From contig JAUIRK010000887.1 in the NCBI GenBank assembly GCA_030549495.1, forward strand, positions 62,001 to 126,000: 64,000 bases of DNA, in the 5' to 3' direction. Below, piece by piece: positions 46,072 through 57,034 of this stretch (position 1 is its first letter; every line of letters begins with the position of its first letter). The translations under genes were made by a program, and so were the position numbers. This DNA comes from Nectonema munidae. Lineage: Eukaryota; Nematomorpha; Nectonematoida; Nectonematidae. The notes under the pieces are model-generated. The model saw only the letters and a list, made by a program, of their open reading frames with translations, had not been told where the DNA came from and did no database searches.

Positions 46072-47136
46072 TTTTTAAAAGTTCCAAATATTGCTAACTA
46101 CCTAGTTCATCCCTCGATACACCCATCTCTTTTAACTCACCCATCTGCACAAAACCCTCTCAAAACATCCATATGCAAAAACAAATTTTTTGCAAAACAA
46201 TCAATTTCATACCTTCGCTCTACTTCTTCACCAACCTCCCTACGCATCTTCACAGACGCCTCAAAGAAGTCCCTAAGTACCTCCTTTGCTTACGCCTTCT
46301 TCAAAGGCTCTTCCACTTGCCCCTTTTACACCCATCGATCCCAATTAAATCCTCTACTCTCAATCCTCGAATGCGAAATCTTTAGCCTTTTACACGCCTG
46401 CACTACGATCACTAACAACATTAACCACTTTCTTCCACACTTTACTACCATCCATTTCTATACCGATGCACAAAACATAATCAACGATCTCTCTCTATCA
46501 CACAACATCCCATTTCCCTCCTTTCAACTCGCCTCCTCCCTAATCAATCTTACAAAACATTTCCACATACACCTATGTTGGTGCCCTGCTCATCTAAACA
46601 TACCAGAAAACTTCCTCGTAGACTACTTAGCCTCAAACTTACACCTAACCTCCCACATTCCTCTCAACTCCCTACCGCTCAAAACCTTTCTAACACACAT
46701 TCACTTATCCACTCTAGAAGAATGGCAGATGTCCATATCTTCATCTCAAAATGCACTAATCTCCTCTTTACCACACATCAGCACAATTCACACAACTTTC
46801 AAAAACAAAAAATTTACACCACCTCGTTCAACCATTCGTTGGCTATCAGGCCATTGCCCATGCAAAGCATATCTTTTCCAAATTAAAGTAAGCGAAAATC
46901 CATACTGTCGTTTCGGATGCGACACAATAGAAACGCCATACCACCTCATATTTACATGTCAAATCTTCTCTTATCATCGCCAAGATCTTCTATTTCGCTG
47001 CCTTTCTTTACTTAACAGATCTCCAACAACACTCTCAGATCTTCTGTTACACCCAACACTACTAAAATCCCTAGCAACCCTCATTGACACCATTGAAACA
47101 ACTTTCACCACCGTCGATAACCCTATAACAAACTAA
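46072..47136 (+). CDS. LINE ORF2 C-terminal part: RNase H and Cys/His finger
   Basis: RNase H motifs in order: LRIFTDASKKS (first Asp), ILECEIFSLLHAC (Glu), IHFYTDAQNIINDL (second Asp), then CWCPAHLNIPENFLVDYLAS (the His and last Asp). This is an I/R1/LOA-group type RNase H, which cleaves the RNA strand of the copied hybrid. After it come TIRWLSGHCPCKAYLF and RFGCDTIETPYHLIFTC, the terminal C/H finger of these LINEs. All four acidic catalytic positions appear kept. Reverse transcriptase and endonuclease are absent (truncated). There is no in-frame stop until the natural end. Confidence 0.8.
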   Translation, partial: FLKVPNIANYLVHPSIHPSLLTHPSAQNPLKTSICKNKFFAKQSISYLRSTSSPTSLRIFTDASKKSLSTSFAYAFFKGSSTCPFYTHRSQLNPLLSILECEIFSLLHACTTITNNINHFLPHFTTIHFYTDAQNIINDLSLSHNIPFPSFQLASSLINLTKHFHIHLCWCPAHLNIPENFLVDYLASNLHLTSHIPLNSLPLKTFLTHIHLSTLEEWQMSISSSQNALISSLPHISTIHTTFKNKKFTPPRSTIRWLSGHCPCKAYLFQIKVSENPYCRFGCDTIETPYHLIFTCQIFSYHRQDLLFRCLSLLNRSPTTLSDLLLHPTLLKSLATLIDTIETTFTTVDNPITN

Positions 47137-47285
47137 TCTGCTTTTCTCTTCTACTTTTAGGACAACCTATCTCTACCAACATCTGCATCTTCCTTAACCA
47201 ACTCTCAAGCTTACGCGAGCATATCAGCTCACGCTGGAAAGTGCTTTGAAATCCACCTACCTACCTACCTACCTACCTACCATAA
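46072..47285 (+). mobile_element. 5'-truncated LINE with RNase H domain and CTAC tail
   Basis: One frame stays open from 46,072 to the TAA at 47,134-47,136, about 354 codons with no ATG near its start, as expected of a 5' truncation. A 3' untranslated region and a (CTAC)n tail at about 47,255-47,283 follow. The coding strand is very poor in G and rich in C, unlike everything nearby. Intactness of the frame suggests a young insertion. Confidence 0.8.
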
Positions 47286-47655
47286 CCAGTTAAATGTAAT
47301 ATTATTATATACACTTAATTATTATTATATAACCATAAGTACAATTTAACTTAGTTTATTTGAATCTTTTAATTTTATGAACGGATAATATTGTAAGACA
47401 AATCTTAATATTTAAAAGAATATTTTAACTTTATTTGTCTTTTTCGACTTTAGTCAAAAGAAAATGGAAATTAAGATGTCAAGAAATCATTATAGCCTTT
47501 CTCTCCACTTTCTGCTTGAGTTAAGTTGAAAAATACTTTTTAATAAAAAGTTGTCATATTATCGTTTATTTTTTCTATTAGAGTGTGATAGCACCTCATC
47601 ATGAACTCTCTTAATTCCAATTTCAAATGAATAATTACTCGGTGTTTGTTTAGCT

Positions 47656-47931
47656 CAGTGCTATTCAAACTTTTTTACCCTAGGGCGCACCTATGAAATA
47701 TCTGAAACCTTAGATTGATATGGAAAAATCGGTCATAAAATTTTAAAATAAAAAATATAAAGAAGTACATACTAAATATGTTGTCCATTATTTAGTCGTT
47801 TCTCGCACCTCCTGTTATGGCGTCTCGCACCCCTTGGTGGTGCATGCACCACTTGTTAAGAATTGCTGATCTAGATGGAATCTTAGGGTTCCCATGGCTA
47901 CCTTTTATAGCTCACCGTTTGAGAAGCACTA
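47656..47931. mobile_element. hAT (Charlie-like) MITE, copy 1
   Basis: Left end cagtgctattcaaac and right end gtttgagaagcacta are inverted and fit the common hAT terminus CAGTGGTTCTCAAAC. 276 bp. I could not see a matching 8-bp target duplication. The right-hand 175 bp recurs at 49,798-49,973. Confidence 0.65.
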
Positions 47932-47939
47932 ATCTTCAA

Positions 47940-49479
47940 AGCGACATGATTTTTAAAGAATAATCGTTGCTCCATTGCTCTTCAAAAGTTTAATTTGCTT
48001 TATTTGGATAAAAAGATGCTTCCATAATTCTCAACAATATTTAGATTTCATTAAAACTGTTTTTAGTATCATATGTTGTGAGAAAATATAAAAATAATAC
48101 CAAAAATTTTAACTAATAAGAAGGTGAAAAACTGAGATTGAGAAAGAGAAAATAAGTTATAGGTTGAGTGTGATAACAAAGACAAAAAGTGCTACAATAC
48201 GAAAAAAGATCTGTCTCAATAGATCAGCGCATCAATATAAAACAGAGTTTTGCAAATCTTTAAATTTCATTGGGTTTAATTGACTAGCAAAACTTTGATT
48301 TAGATTAAATTAAAAGAACGATATTTTTTAGACTTTTTTATGTATAAGAATCATTAATATAAAGTAGTGAAAAAAATAAGTGAAAATTATAAAAATGCCA
48401 TGATTAGTATTCAAAAAATGGAATGAATTATTTTTAGAATAACTTTGTTGTTGTTGTTCTTGTTGTTTCAATGACACAGCTTATAGATTATAAAAAATCC
48501 GAAAGCTGGCTTGAAGCTTAAAAATATTGATTGTTTTTAAAACACAATAATAATTGGTATTACTAGACAAATCTTAATGTAGGAGAAATAGAGGAGATTA
48601 AACTAGTGACAAAATTTTAACATGTTCACTAAAATACAAAACAAAATGGAGAATAACTTTAGTAAAAATTAAAAAATTGTAATTGAAATATGTATGTTTG
48701 CGGATAGAATTTGGTTAACTTGTCAATTTGTTTAAAATCAGGTTGACAAATATAATAATTAGTAGAGCTTAGTAAATAAATCTGTTGATTTTTTTGACAG
48801 AGTACTAATTGTATTAACAATATAATATATGAGTATTCACCAAAGTATTAAACGTCTTTGTCCAAAATTTTACTATAATTTAAACATTTATTACAAATTC
48901 AAAAATTAATAAATATTACTCATCTCATATAATAAATAATACTATCCCATTTTTCAAATCACTAATATTTAAATTCTATGCGTTTTTTATTCACAAAAAT
49001 TCATGAATCGAAGAGATATGATCAGAAGTAAGATATGATATACTTGGAAATATCCTCAACATGTCACCATTCTAAATAAATAAAATAAATAATGTTTGAG
49101 AACTTTCTTTTGACTCTATTTAAACAATTACCACTAAAGGACTCGGTTAAGCTACGTTCGGTGAAATTTCCTTAAAAAAATTAAGTATAGTACCAACATT
49201 TCCAAAAAAAAGTTAAGTTTTAATTTTCTGTAATTTTCATATAACAAACTTTTTTTTAATGGGTATATTGAAAAAAACGTGCTTCTTTTGGTTCTCAACT
49301 TCAGTAACATTCAAGGTAAAATGTCTCCATTGACATTCAAAAACTGATCTCAAATATATTGCCGTTTATCACCTAAACTTCTAATAAACCTTATTTTAGT
49401 TTCCATTATAGTTAAGATTCTTTAAGCTCTTATGGTTCCAGTTTAAAATGGCTACCATTTGATTTTATAAATTACTATG
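47940..49479. other. AT-rich DNA, no gene recognised
   Basis: Between the two MITE copies. Part of it may be 5' sequence of the LINE whose ORF1 is seen from about 49,480, but I cannot show this. Confidence 0.4.
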
Positions 49480-49805
49480 AAAGAGAAAAGTTTAAAACGA
49501 ATTGGCTTGTAAGTTATGTTTTAAGAAAATGTTGCAAAGACATGTTAGAGTGTTTCTCATGTTCTAATTGGTATTGTATTGATTATCATGAAATTTCTAA
49601 GGATTTTATCAATATGTTCGATGATTATTACAACAAGGGGATACGTTGTGTTTATAAAATATGTAGTGGGAATGGTAAAAAATTGATTGATGTTTGTACA
49701 AATTTAAATGACCATCTTGATCTTGACTCCTTTGACAAAAACTTGAAAAACAACCCGGTTAATTGTCTAGATGAAGTAGTTTTACAACTGTTAAATAAAA
49801 TATAA
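49480..49805 (+). pseudogene. LINE copy 2 ORF1, PHD-like finger piece
   Basis: Reads KCCKDMLECFSCSNWYCIDY, then HEISKDFINMFDDYYNKGIRC and onward: paired Cys, an aromatic-Tyr-Cys and further Cys resembling the PHD-type finger found in ORF1 of some LINEs. Its last codons fall at the MITE junction (about 49,798), so the natural C-terminus is lost. Identity rests on position ahead of ORF2 and on the finger. Confidence 0.5.
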
Positions 49806-49973
49806 AGAAGTACATACTAAATATGTTGTCCATTATTTAGTTGTTTTTCGCACCTCCTGTTATGGCGTTTCGCACCCCTTGGTGGTGCATGCACCACTTG
49901 TTAAGAATTGCTGATCTAGATGGAATCTTAGGGTTCCCATGGCTACCTTTTATAGCTCACCGTTTGAGAAGCA
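49798..49973. mobile_element. Truncated second copy of the Charlie-like MITE
   Basis: Matches 47,755-47,928 almost base for base (about four differences in 175, by eye). It lacks the left terminus and the last few bases of the right one. It lies between the ORF1 piece and the ORF2 start of LINE copy 2, so it arrived after that LINE. Confidence 0.85.
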
Positions 49974-50039
49974 AACCTCAAAAATACGTTAAGAGATTAA
50001 GTAATATTAAGATATTAAGTAAAGAGAATCATACTTCTT

Positions 50040-50506
50040 ATGAATAATATGAATTTCAATTATTTTTCAAATATTGGACCTATTAATACTTTTTCATCTG
50101 ATTTCACTCATAATGCTAAATCATCCTTCTCTACCGCCTTAGATAATTACATTAAAATTGATGGTGATTTCAGTATTTTTTGTCCACTTACCTCCAAGAT
50201 TTTGGCACTCGAAATTTTGGTTTATTGTTTAAGCAAACTTTCTTCGCAACATCTTTCAGTAATTTGTCTTCAGGAAACTTTGTTCGACGACTCAAATTTT
50301 CAAAATTATAAATTACCTCACTATAATGTTTTTTTTGTTTCCTTAAATACTGAGTCAACATGGTGGACTCGCTTTTTTGGTTCATGAGAGTTTTATTTGT
50401 AAAATTGTTGGTTGCTTTACTAATAGTTGTGAATATGCTTGTGTCTCACTTTATAAAAATAACCGTACGATTTTTATACATAACTTTTATAGATTTCCCT
50501 CTCTAC
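50040..50506 (+). pseudogene. LINE copy 2 ORF2, N-terminal endonuclease part
   Basis: Reads LSVICLQETLFDDSNFQNYK with the catalytic Glu of APE-type endonucleases, then, after a frame change near 50,380, CEYACVSLYKNNRTIFIHNF. It is cut at 50,506 by the hAT insertion, inside the endonuclease domain. Confidence 0.75.
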
Positions 50507-50593
50507 TAGGGTGCGAAGTAGAAAATTTTCACTGGGGGGGGGATGCTCTGCTGTGTGGAGTCACCCCTCACATAGAAACACACAAACGTTGTG

Positions 50594-51191
50594 CAGGCAT
50601 GTCAAACTCCGAGTCCCATGAGGGCCAAAGAAGTGAGTTTGTGTTCTCATGAGGGCCGCACTCCTACAATTATATTTAAAGTTGTTCAATAAAAATTATT
50701 GCAGAATATTTTACTTTTAACTTAGAAACATGTAACGGTTTGATTATATTCAAAAATGCAAGTACAAAGTCATGTATAGTTAAACAAAATAATTTAATTA
50801 AAAAATTAGCAAGGATATAAATCTGTTCTTTATTTTAATATAAAAAAAGTTTATAAGGGTACATACATAGCCCACATGTATTTGAATGAACTACAAATGA
50901 AATGCACATAAATTACAATAGTTCAAAATAAACATTTATTATTAATTATTCAAATACTTTACATGTTCTTGTCCCGAGGCTTGACACCTCTTGTTATTGA
51001 CAATCCTTGCTATGTCTGGCTGAAATTTCTGTGCAGTGCGAACTTTTATAAGAGATGATAAGTGAAAATCAGTCAACCTAGTTCTCTGAGAAGTCTAAAT
51101 CTACACTTATACATAAAATTATAATTAATAATACCGTAATCTGTGTGGGCCGCAAATCTGCTTGTAATGGGCCACATGTTTTACATGGCTG
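50594..51191. mobile_element. Nonautonomous hAT-like element nested in the composite
   Basis: Left end caggcatgtcaaactc, right end acatgttttacatggctg; read inward the right end is cagccatgtaaaaca. GC-richer gggccgc blocks sit near both ends (50,655 and 51,148). No clean target duplication seen. 598 bp, non-coding. Confidence 0.55.
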
Positions 51192-52019
51192 TTGTAGGGA
51201 ACGTCCCGTGAAGTCTACTTCTTCAAAAAAGATCAAAACCTCAAATAAAAGTTATGTGCTTGTTACACTGCCTACATTTTGAGATGGATACCATACGTTC
51301 TATAGATAAAATAAGTGTCAGTGAGAATTATGAATATGGGTCATCAAACACTGAAACTCCAAGAGTTAGGCTATATTATTGAATGGCCTACTTACTCGAT
51401 AGAGTCGAAATACAGAGTGTCGAAATGACAATGTATCGAAAAGATAAAATGGATAAAGGATTACAAGTATACAACAATATAACACTAAAAACAATAAGAA
51501 TTTTAAGAAATGTTGAGAACGAATTTTTATCTTATGTATAACTTTTATAACATCTATATGAGAACCTTCCTGCTGATGTGAATGCTCTGTAGTTTTACAA
51601 ATTGTTTCACTTTGTGTTATTGCTCTGCCGTTGCAATAATGTCGTTTTTCATATTTCCAATAAATTCGTTCACTTTATCTTACACGTATGCATGTAGGTA
51701 GGACTTTTGTCTGTACACGTCATTTTTGTGTATCAAATTTATGGCTTGTGTTAATACTAACTCTAATAATCAAGTTTTCGTGTTTAAAAGAGGGGGGTTC
51801 TGTCCTCTTTCTCATTTTGAGAGAAGGTATTTTGTTCAGGGGGAGGGGGATTTTGTCCGGAGTTTCTTTCCACCCATTTGAGTCTTGATTATTTCCATTA
51901 TGATGGGTTTGGTAGAATGGAAATTTATAGAAACTTTTAAATCTTGAGAGAAATTAATTGGTGACTAAATCTCTAACAGACTGAAAAATAAATGTAAATT
52001 ATGATAGATAAATAAATAA

Positions 52020-52230
52020 ATGGATACTTTATTTTCTCTCTCATTATCATTTATCATTGTCTGTTCGATACATTGTACTCTATTCTCTCTTTCATTATTA
52101 TCATTTATCTTCCCCCTGTCTTTATCATTTATCATTGTATGTTCCTCACTTTGTCCATTCGATACTCTGTATTTCTACACTATGTCTTTAGATATTCTGT
52201 CCGCACATGTGTGTGTGTGTGTTTGGGATA
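52020..52230. repeat. Low-complexity TCATTATCATTTATC-type repeat
   Basis: Irregular repeats of tcattatcatttatcattg with TCTCTC runs and a short TG run (52,207-52,222). Frames through it are by-products. Lies just upstream of the piggyBac gene. Confidence 0.7.
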
Positions 52231-52296
52231 GGGTAAGTAGTATCTGGGTAGTGTTCTAGCAAAATATCAGTATTATAAGAGTAAATATTTTAGAAT

Positions 52297-54018
52297 ATGA
52301 ATGTAAACGAAGCATTTTTAATTTTAAATGATAATGAGTTTTCTTCTGCTAAAATCTTCATATCTCCTCCAGAAAATTCAATAATAAGCGATGGAGATAG
52401 TGGTGATGAAAACCATGAATTTTCAATTGACAATCTTTCGGGAAATCAATTGAATGCTACTGCAAATTTAATAGTGAACAAAGTTGATGGTACTAAAGAA
52501 TTATGTGGTGATGAGGATGATATTTTTATTGAAAAAGAAGTTAAAAGAACGCCTGATTCAAGATCATGGAAAAAATTAGATATAAAGTCTTTGTCTTGCG
52601 ACAATGATTCACGCATCCAAAGCACTTTAGATGACATAAATGCGTTTTCTCCCGTAAAGTATTTTGAACTTTTTTTCGATGACCAAGTTATGGATTTTAT
52701 TCAAGAACAAACGTTGTTGTATGCTAAGAGACATAAAGGTATTGATATATGTGAGTTGAAACTTTTTTTAAGTGTTCTAATAAGTGGCTACAGCCCAGTT
52801 TGTAGAACTAGAATGTTCTGGGAACAAAAAGACGACATGCATAACATAGCTATAGCTAAGGCATTTAGTCGTAATCGGTTTGAAAAAGTCCTTAGTTATA
52901 TTCATTTAGCCGACAATTTGTGCCTAGAACCAAGTGATAAATTAGCAAAAATAAAGCCATTTTACGAGAAAATAAATAATCGATTTCTATGTCATATACC
53001 CGAATCAAAAACTATTAGCATTGATGAGTCAATGATAGAATATTATGGTAAGCATCCTTCTAAACAATTCATGAAAGGAAAACCTATAAGATTCGGGTAT
53101 AAGACTTGGACAATGTGCACTTCAGATTGGTACATTATTTCTGTTTCCCCATTAGCGGGTAAGTCTGAAGCCTACAACAAAGAACTCGGAATAGGAGGAA
53201 GCGTTGTGATGAAATTTGCTATTCTTTTACCAGGAAATAATTACCACCTTGTGATGAATAACTATTTCTGCTCTCTACATTTCCTTGAACTTTTAAGGAA
53301 AAAAGGGTTTCATGCAACAGGTGTAATAAGAAGTGATAGAATGCAAAAATGCCCAATTATTAATAAAAAATCTTTACTCAAAAAAGATAGGGGAAGTTTA
53401 GGTTATCAATACGACACTCGTTCTAAGATAATTATCATAACATGGAGAGACAATAATGTAGTAAATCTGGCATCGACCCGTCTCGGTGTGAAGCCTTTGA
53501 AAAGTGTTAGAAGATGGTGTTCTTCAAAAAGAAAAGTCATATTTATACCACAACCAAATGGAATAGCGGAGTATAACCGATTGATGGGTGGAGTAGACAG
53601 ATCAAATCAAAATATTACACAATACCAAATGAGCATACGTTTGAAAGAGTGGTGGTGGCCTTTTTTCCGATTTTTGTTCCATGCCTCTTTACAAAACTCT
53701 TGGTTCTTGTACAAAAAAAGTTGCCTATATAAAGAAAAACCATTGCATCAACTCAGATTTGTACGAGAAATTGTCAACACGTATCTTTTGCAAAACTTGG
53801 CAAACAAAACAGCTAAAATTCCTTTTTTCACCAATAAAGTCAGCAGTGATATTAGATTTGATACAAAAGATCATGATTTTGGCAATCTCCCCACCCAGAA
53901 AATATGCGTATTTTGCAAAAAAGGCACTAAAAAAGATGTATCAAGTGTAACGTTGCCCTTCATATGCACTGCTTTAACGCTTTTCATTCAAAGTAATAAA
54001 AATTACTTTTTCGTGTAA
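52297..54018 (+). CDS. piggyBac transposase, long frame but altered catalytic positions
   Basis: 573 codons from ATG. Residues 1-100 are acidic; then FSPVKYFELFFDDQVMDFIQ and NRFEKVLSYIHLADN, typical piggyBac. ISIDESMIEYYG holds the first catalytic Asp. The second site, normally M-D-N-Y-F, reads HLVMNNYFCSLHF (Asp to Asn). The third, normally GVDxxDQ, reads LMGGVDRSNQN: its first Asp is kept, the second is Asn. The C-terminal finger starts KICVFCKK, but the rest is in another frame: the shifted frame reads CIKCNVALHMHCFNAFHSK, so an indel in the A-rich run near 53,930 has destroyed it. Probably inactive as a cutter. A TTAA at 54,261-54,264 next to cattaatggg may be its right end. Confidence 0.9.
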   Translation: MNVNEAFLILNDNEFSSAKIFISPPENSIISDGDSGDENHEFSIDNLSGNQLNATANLIVNKVDGTKELCGDEDDIFIEKEVKRTPDSRSWKKLDIKSLSCDNDSRIQSTLDDINAFSPVKYFELFFDDQVMDFIQEQTLLYAKRHKGIDICELKLFLSVLISGYSPVCRTRMFWEQKDDMHNIAIAKAFSRNRFEKVLSYIHLADNLCLEPSDKLAKIKPFYEKINNRFLCHIPESKTISIDESMIEYYGKHPSKQFMKGKPIRFGYKTWTMCTSDWYIISVSPLAGKSEAYNKELGIGGSVVMKFAILLPGNNYHLVMNNYFCSLHFLELLRKKGFHATGVIRSDRMQKCPIINKKSLLKKDRGSLGYQYDTRSKIIIITWRDNNVVNLASTRLGVKPLKSVRRWCSSKRKVIFIPQPNGIAEYNRLMGGVDRSNQNITQYQMSIRLKEWWWPFFRFLFHASLQNSWFLYKKSCLYKEKPLHQLRFVREIVNTYLLQNLANKTAKIPFFTNKVSSDIRFDTKDHDFGNLPTQKICVFCKKGTKKDVSSVTLPFICTALTLFIQSNKNYFFV

Positions 54019-54679
54019 TAAATTTGTTGCTTTTTTTATTTTTTTTACTTAGTAAAATTCAATGTATTTTTTACCAACATGATGTGAGATATGCTCCCCT
54101 TTATGACAATATAACTTTTAGGTTATGATTTGTTTTTTTTGATCTAAAATAATATATTTCGTTTTTAACAAGTTTTGATATGTGAAATTAAGTTATATGT
54201 CCATCAAACTATTCAAATAAAAACATAGAATTCATAAGCTAGAAGTTGGTCATTAATGGGTTAATAACTTGTAAAAAGCTTTCATAGTTGATAAATATCC
54301 ACATTAGACGGCCGACCCGTTTGTTTGTTGGCTTTCAAGACCTTGTGAAGGCGAAGGATCTCTGTTGAAATGGATGCGTTTTCCTTTTGCATTTGAAAAA
54401 AAATAAACACATGTGAATAAATCCTATACACCTGTTCATGAACGCTCTCGATTGAAAAGTTTTCAATAATACAACTTGTAATGTACGTATGATGCAGAGA
54501 TGTGTAACTTGCTATGCTTAATTATTGGCTTTTTATGAAAAAGCAGTAAGTTTTTGCATCGAAACAAAAAAGTAAAAAGTAGAAAATTTTATCTTCTTTA
54601 ACTGGTCTATTGACTATTCCGGTTGTGTACGCATGCACTTATAGAGAGGTTAGAGATTTTTATAAAACAAAAATCTTAC

Positions 54680-56115
54680 CTTCAAGCTTAGCGTCTTCAA
54701 TTCATACAAACAGTCTTTGATGGTACACATTTGTTCAACAACTTGAAAACGCTCCATGATATTCGCAAGTTTCTGCAACTTTGCATCCAATTTCGGAAAA
54801 AAAGCATGAAGAGCCTGATGATTGTTCCATAGACTGTCAGCAGCTGAGAATGAAGAAAAGCACTACTTAACATCAAAGACCTTACTGACTTTCCGGAGTG
54901 TACACTCCAAGTCAGTCGCGATACTCTCCAACAAGAGCTGATTTTTGGGAGAGCGTGAAAATGTAGAGTAGAGTTAGTCTAAAAAAATGGTAAAGTAATT
55001 TACCTGTGTGATGCTTTTTATAGCGCCATGTACAATGTCTATGAGCGACACTATGAAAAGATGGCAAATAAGAAACACCAATAAGTTCAGAGAACTTCTT
55101 GATGAGGTCGCCTTTTTGGCCAATCATCACAGATGCGCCATCAGATCCAATAGCTAAGAGTTTATTTTTGAGTATTTCGATACCTAGTGCAGGCACGAAA
55201 AAATCAAAAAGTGTCTGGGAAATAGCGTCAGCTGTTGTGTTGTTCAACTCTGATATCTTCCAAAATATATTTTGAACATCTCCTCTTACAGCGAGTCGAA
55301 CATAAGAAATTAAGTCTGAGCGATCGCTCATAGTAGTTGATTCATCCACAATAATTGAAAAATTCAAACATTCGCAACTTTAAATATGCGCAATAAGTTA
55401 ACTTTCATTTCTTTTGCTAGAAACATGATAATATTTTGCAAGCATGATCGCTGTACAGTAAGGATCCCATTTCAAGTCCATTTAACTTTTGCAATTGTAT
55501 TACTTTTTCTTGTTTCTTGAAAGATGAGTCTTCCTTGGCTATAAAATACGAAGTTCGAAACACACGTAAAGTTTCTTGGTGACTGGATTCCACGAACTTC
55601 GAAGCTTGCAGAAGGAAGCTATGATCAAATCTTTTTCTCTGTCTTTGATGGTTTCAACAACAAACGTGTGGGACTTGGATTTGGAGTGCTCGGAAACTTG
55701 ATCAGATAGCTTTTTTTCGCTCTTTGCCCTGAACCCCTCCACTTTGCACGCTAATCTCAGTCCATTGCTTTTCCACACGTAAACTAGTGGACGCATACTT
55801 TGGTGGAAGAGCCATAAAGTCTTTGCACACCTTACAAAAAGCTTCTGATTTTTTATAAGCTATGGATAACGACTTTGCCAGGTTTTATTAAGTGGCTCAG
55901 TTAACCCACTTGGCAGTTCGTTTGCTACTTTTGATGCGCAAAGCTCAGTACTTTTTCTTTGTTCATCGCTATCGTTAGTGCGAGGAGGCTCAGAGCTACT
56001 TGGTGGCATCGGTTCAATAATTTGAGTTTCATCATCTCTGACTTTTTTTGCCGCAACTTGATTTTTAAAAAAAAATGAGATAAAGACATTTGTCGCTTCA
56101 TTTCAGTTATTACCA
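54680..56115 (-). pseudogene. hAT transposase of the composite (ZNF862-like type), broken
   Basis: Minus strand from about 56,115: MKRQMSLSHFF, a Ser/Pro-rich stretch, a Cys-rich finger region (SEAFCKVCKDF), TFVVETIKDREKDLIIASF, then NFSIIVDESTTMSDRSDLIS and LLAIGSDGASVMIGQKGDL with the catalytic Asp residues, and SFHSVAHRH with the His landmark. These are the motifs of hAT transposases whose relatives gave vertebrate ZNF862-type genes. The pieces lie in several frames; the C-terminal dimerisation domain is not recognised. Its strand and position fit it being the gene of the 6.7 kb element. Confidence 0.75.
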
Positions 56116-56308
56116 TGGACTATGATAGAAAACTAGAATATAAATCAACAAAAAAATAAGCTCTGAATGACGAAAGGACTTTGATTACAATTCACAGTAT
56201 GTAATTTCACTTACAGTTAATGTATGTAATTTCACACACTGAGAACGTAAGCAAAATGACACGCGATGCATACGAGTATCGAGACGATGAAAACATATGC
56301 ACAGATAG

Positions 56309-57034
56309 TGTCCGAAAAATTTGCCGTAAACAAGTTTGCCGTAGGAAAACTCGCCTCAGGAATTTTCGCCTCGGGAAATTTCGCCTAATAGGAAAAATCG
56401 CCGCAAGAAAATTTTTCCGTAAAACAAGTATTTGTGATAAAAACAGTTTGGTTTTTGAAGTACCATTTTATCTCTTTCAAACAACCAAATTTGGCCAAGT
56501 AATTATTTTTTTTATTTTATTTTTATTTTATCCTATTTTTTATTTTATCTTTATTTTTATTTTATCCTATTCTTTATTTTTTATTTTATCTTTATTTTTT
56601 GTAGGCAGACGATGGTTTATCAAATGGAAACGAGTAGAGGAGGACAGAAATTAGTTGACGAGCTTAACTATATTTACCGAATAGATCGAAAATACGGATA
56701 AAAAAATAAAAAAACAATTACTCCATACAGATAATAAAATAAAATACGGATAATAAAATAAAAGATAAATCGATAATAAATAAAATAAAAATAAATGGAT
56801 AAAAAATAAAATAAAAAATAAATGGATAAAAAATAAATAAAATAAAATACGGATAAAAAATAATTACTCCATTTCCTTATTTGTTGTTTACTTATCAGAA
56901 ACTTCAAGAGCCAAACTTGGCTGTTTGGAAGAGATAAAATTGTACTTAACCAAACTGTTTTTTTCACAAACACTTGTTTTACGGCAAAATTGTCTTACGG
57001 CGATTTTTTCTATTAGGCGAATTTTCCTAGAACC
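56309..57034. mobile_element. Foldback element with long imperfect arms and 11-bp target duplication
   Basis: The left arm (about 56,340-56,510) and right arm (about 56,880-57,034) are inverted imperfect copies. Both contain, in mirror order, aggcgaa blocks, aaaaatcgccg, ccgtaaaacaagt, acagtttgg and attttatctctt. The loop is TTTTA-rich low-complexity DNA. tgcacagatag flanks both sides (56,298-56,308 and 57,035-57,045). MULE-like or foldback class by structure only; no protein. Confidence 0.8.

Noticed and set aside
46173-46385. Frames starting at ATG 46,173 and 46,575
   Set aside because: They are out of frame with the RNase H reading, which is open from 46,072 to 47,136 and carries the catalytic motifs.
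56220-56654. 144-codon open frame
   Set aside because: It lies over the arm and TTTTA-rich loop of the foldback element.
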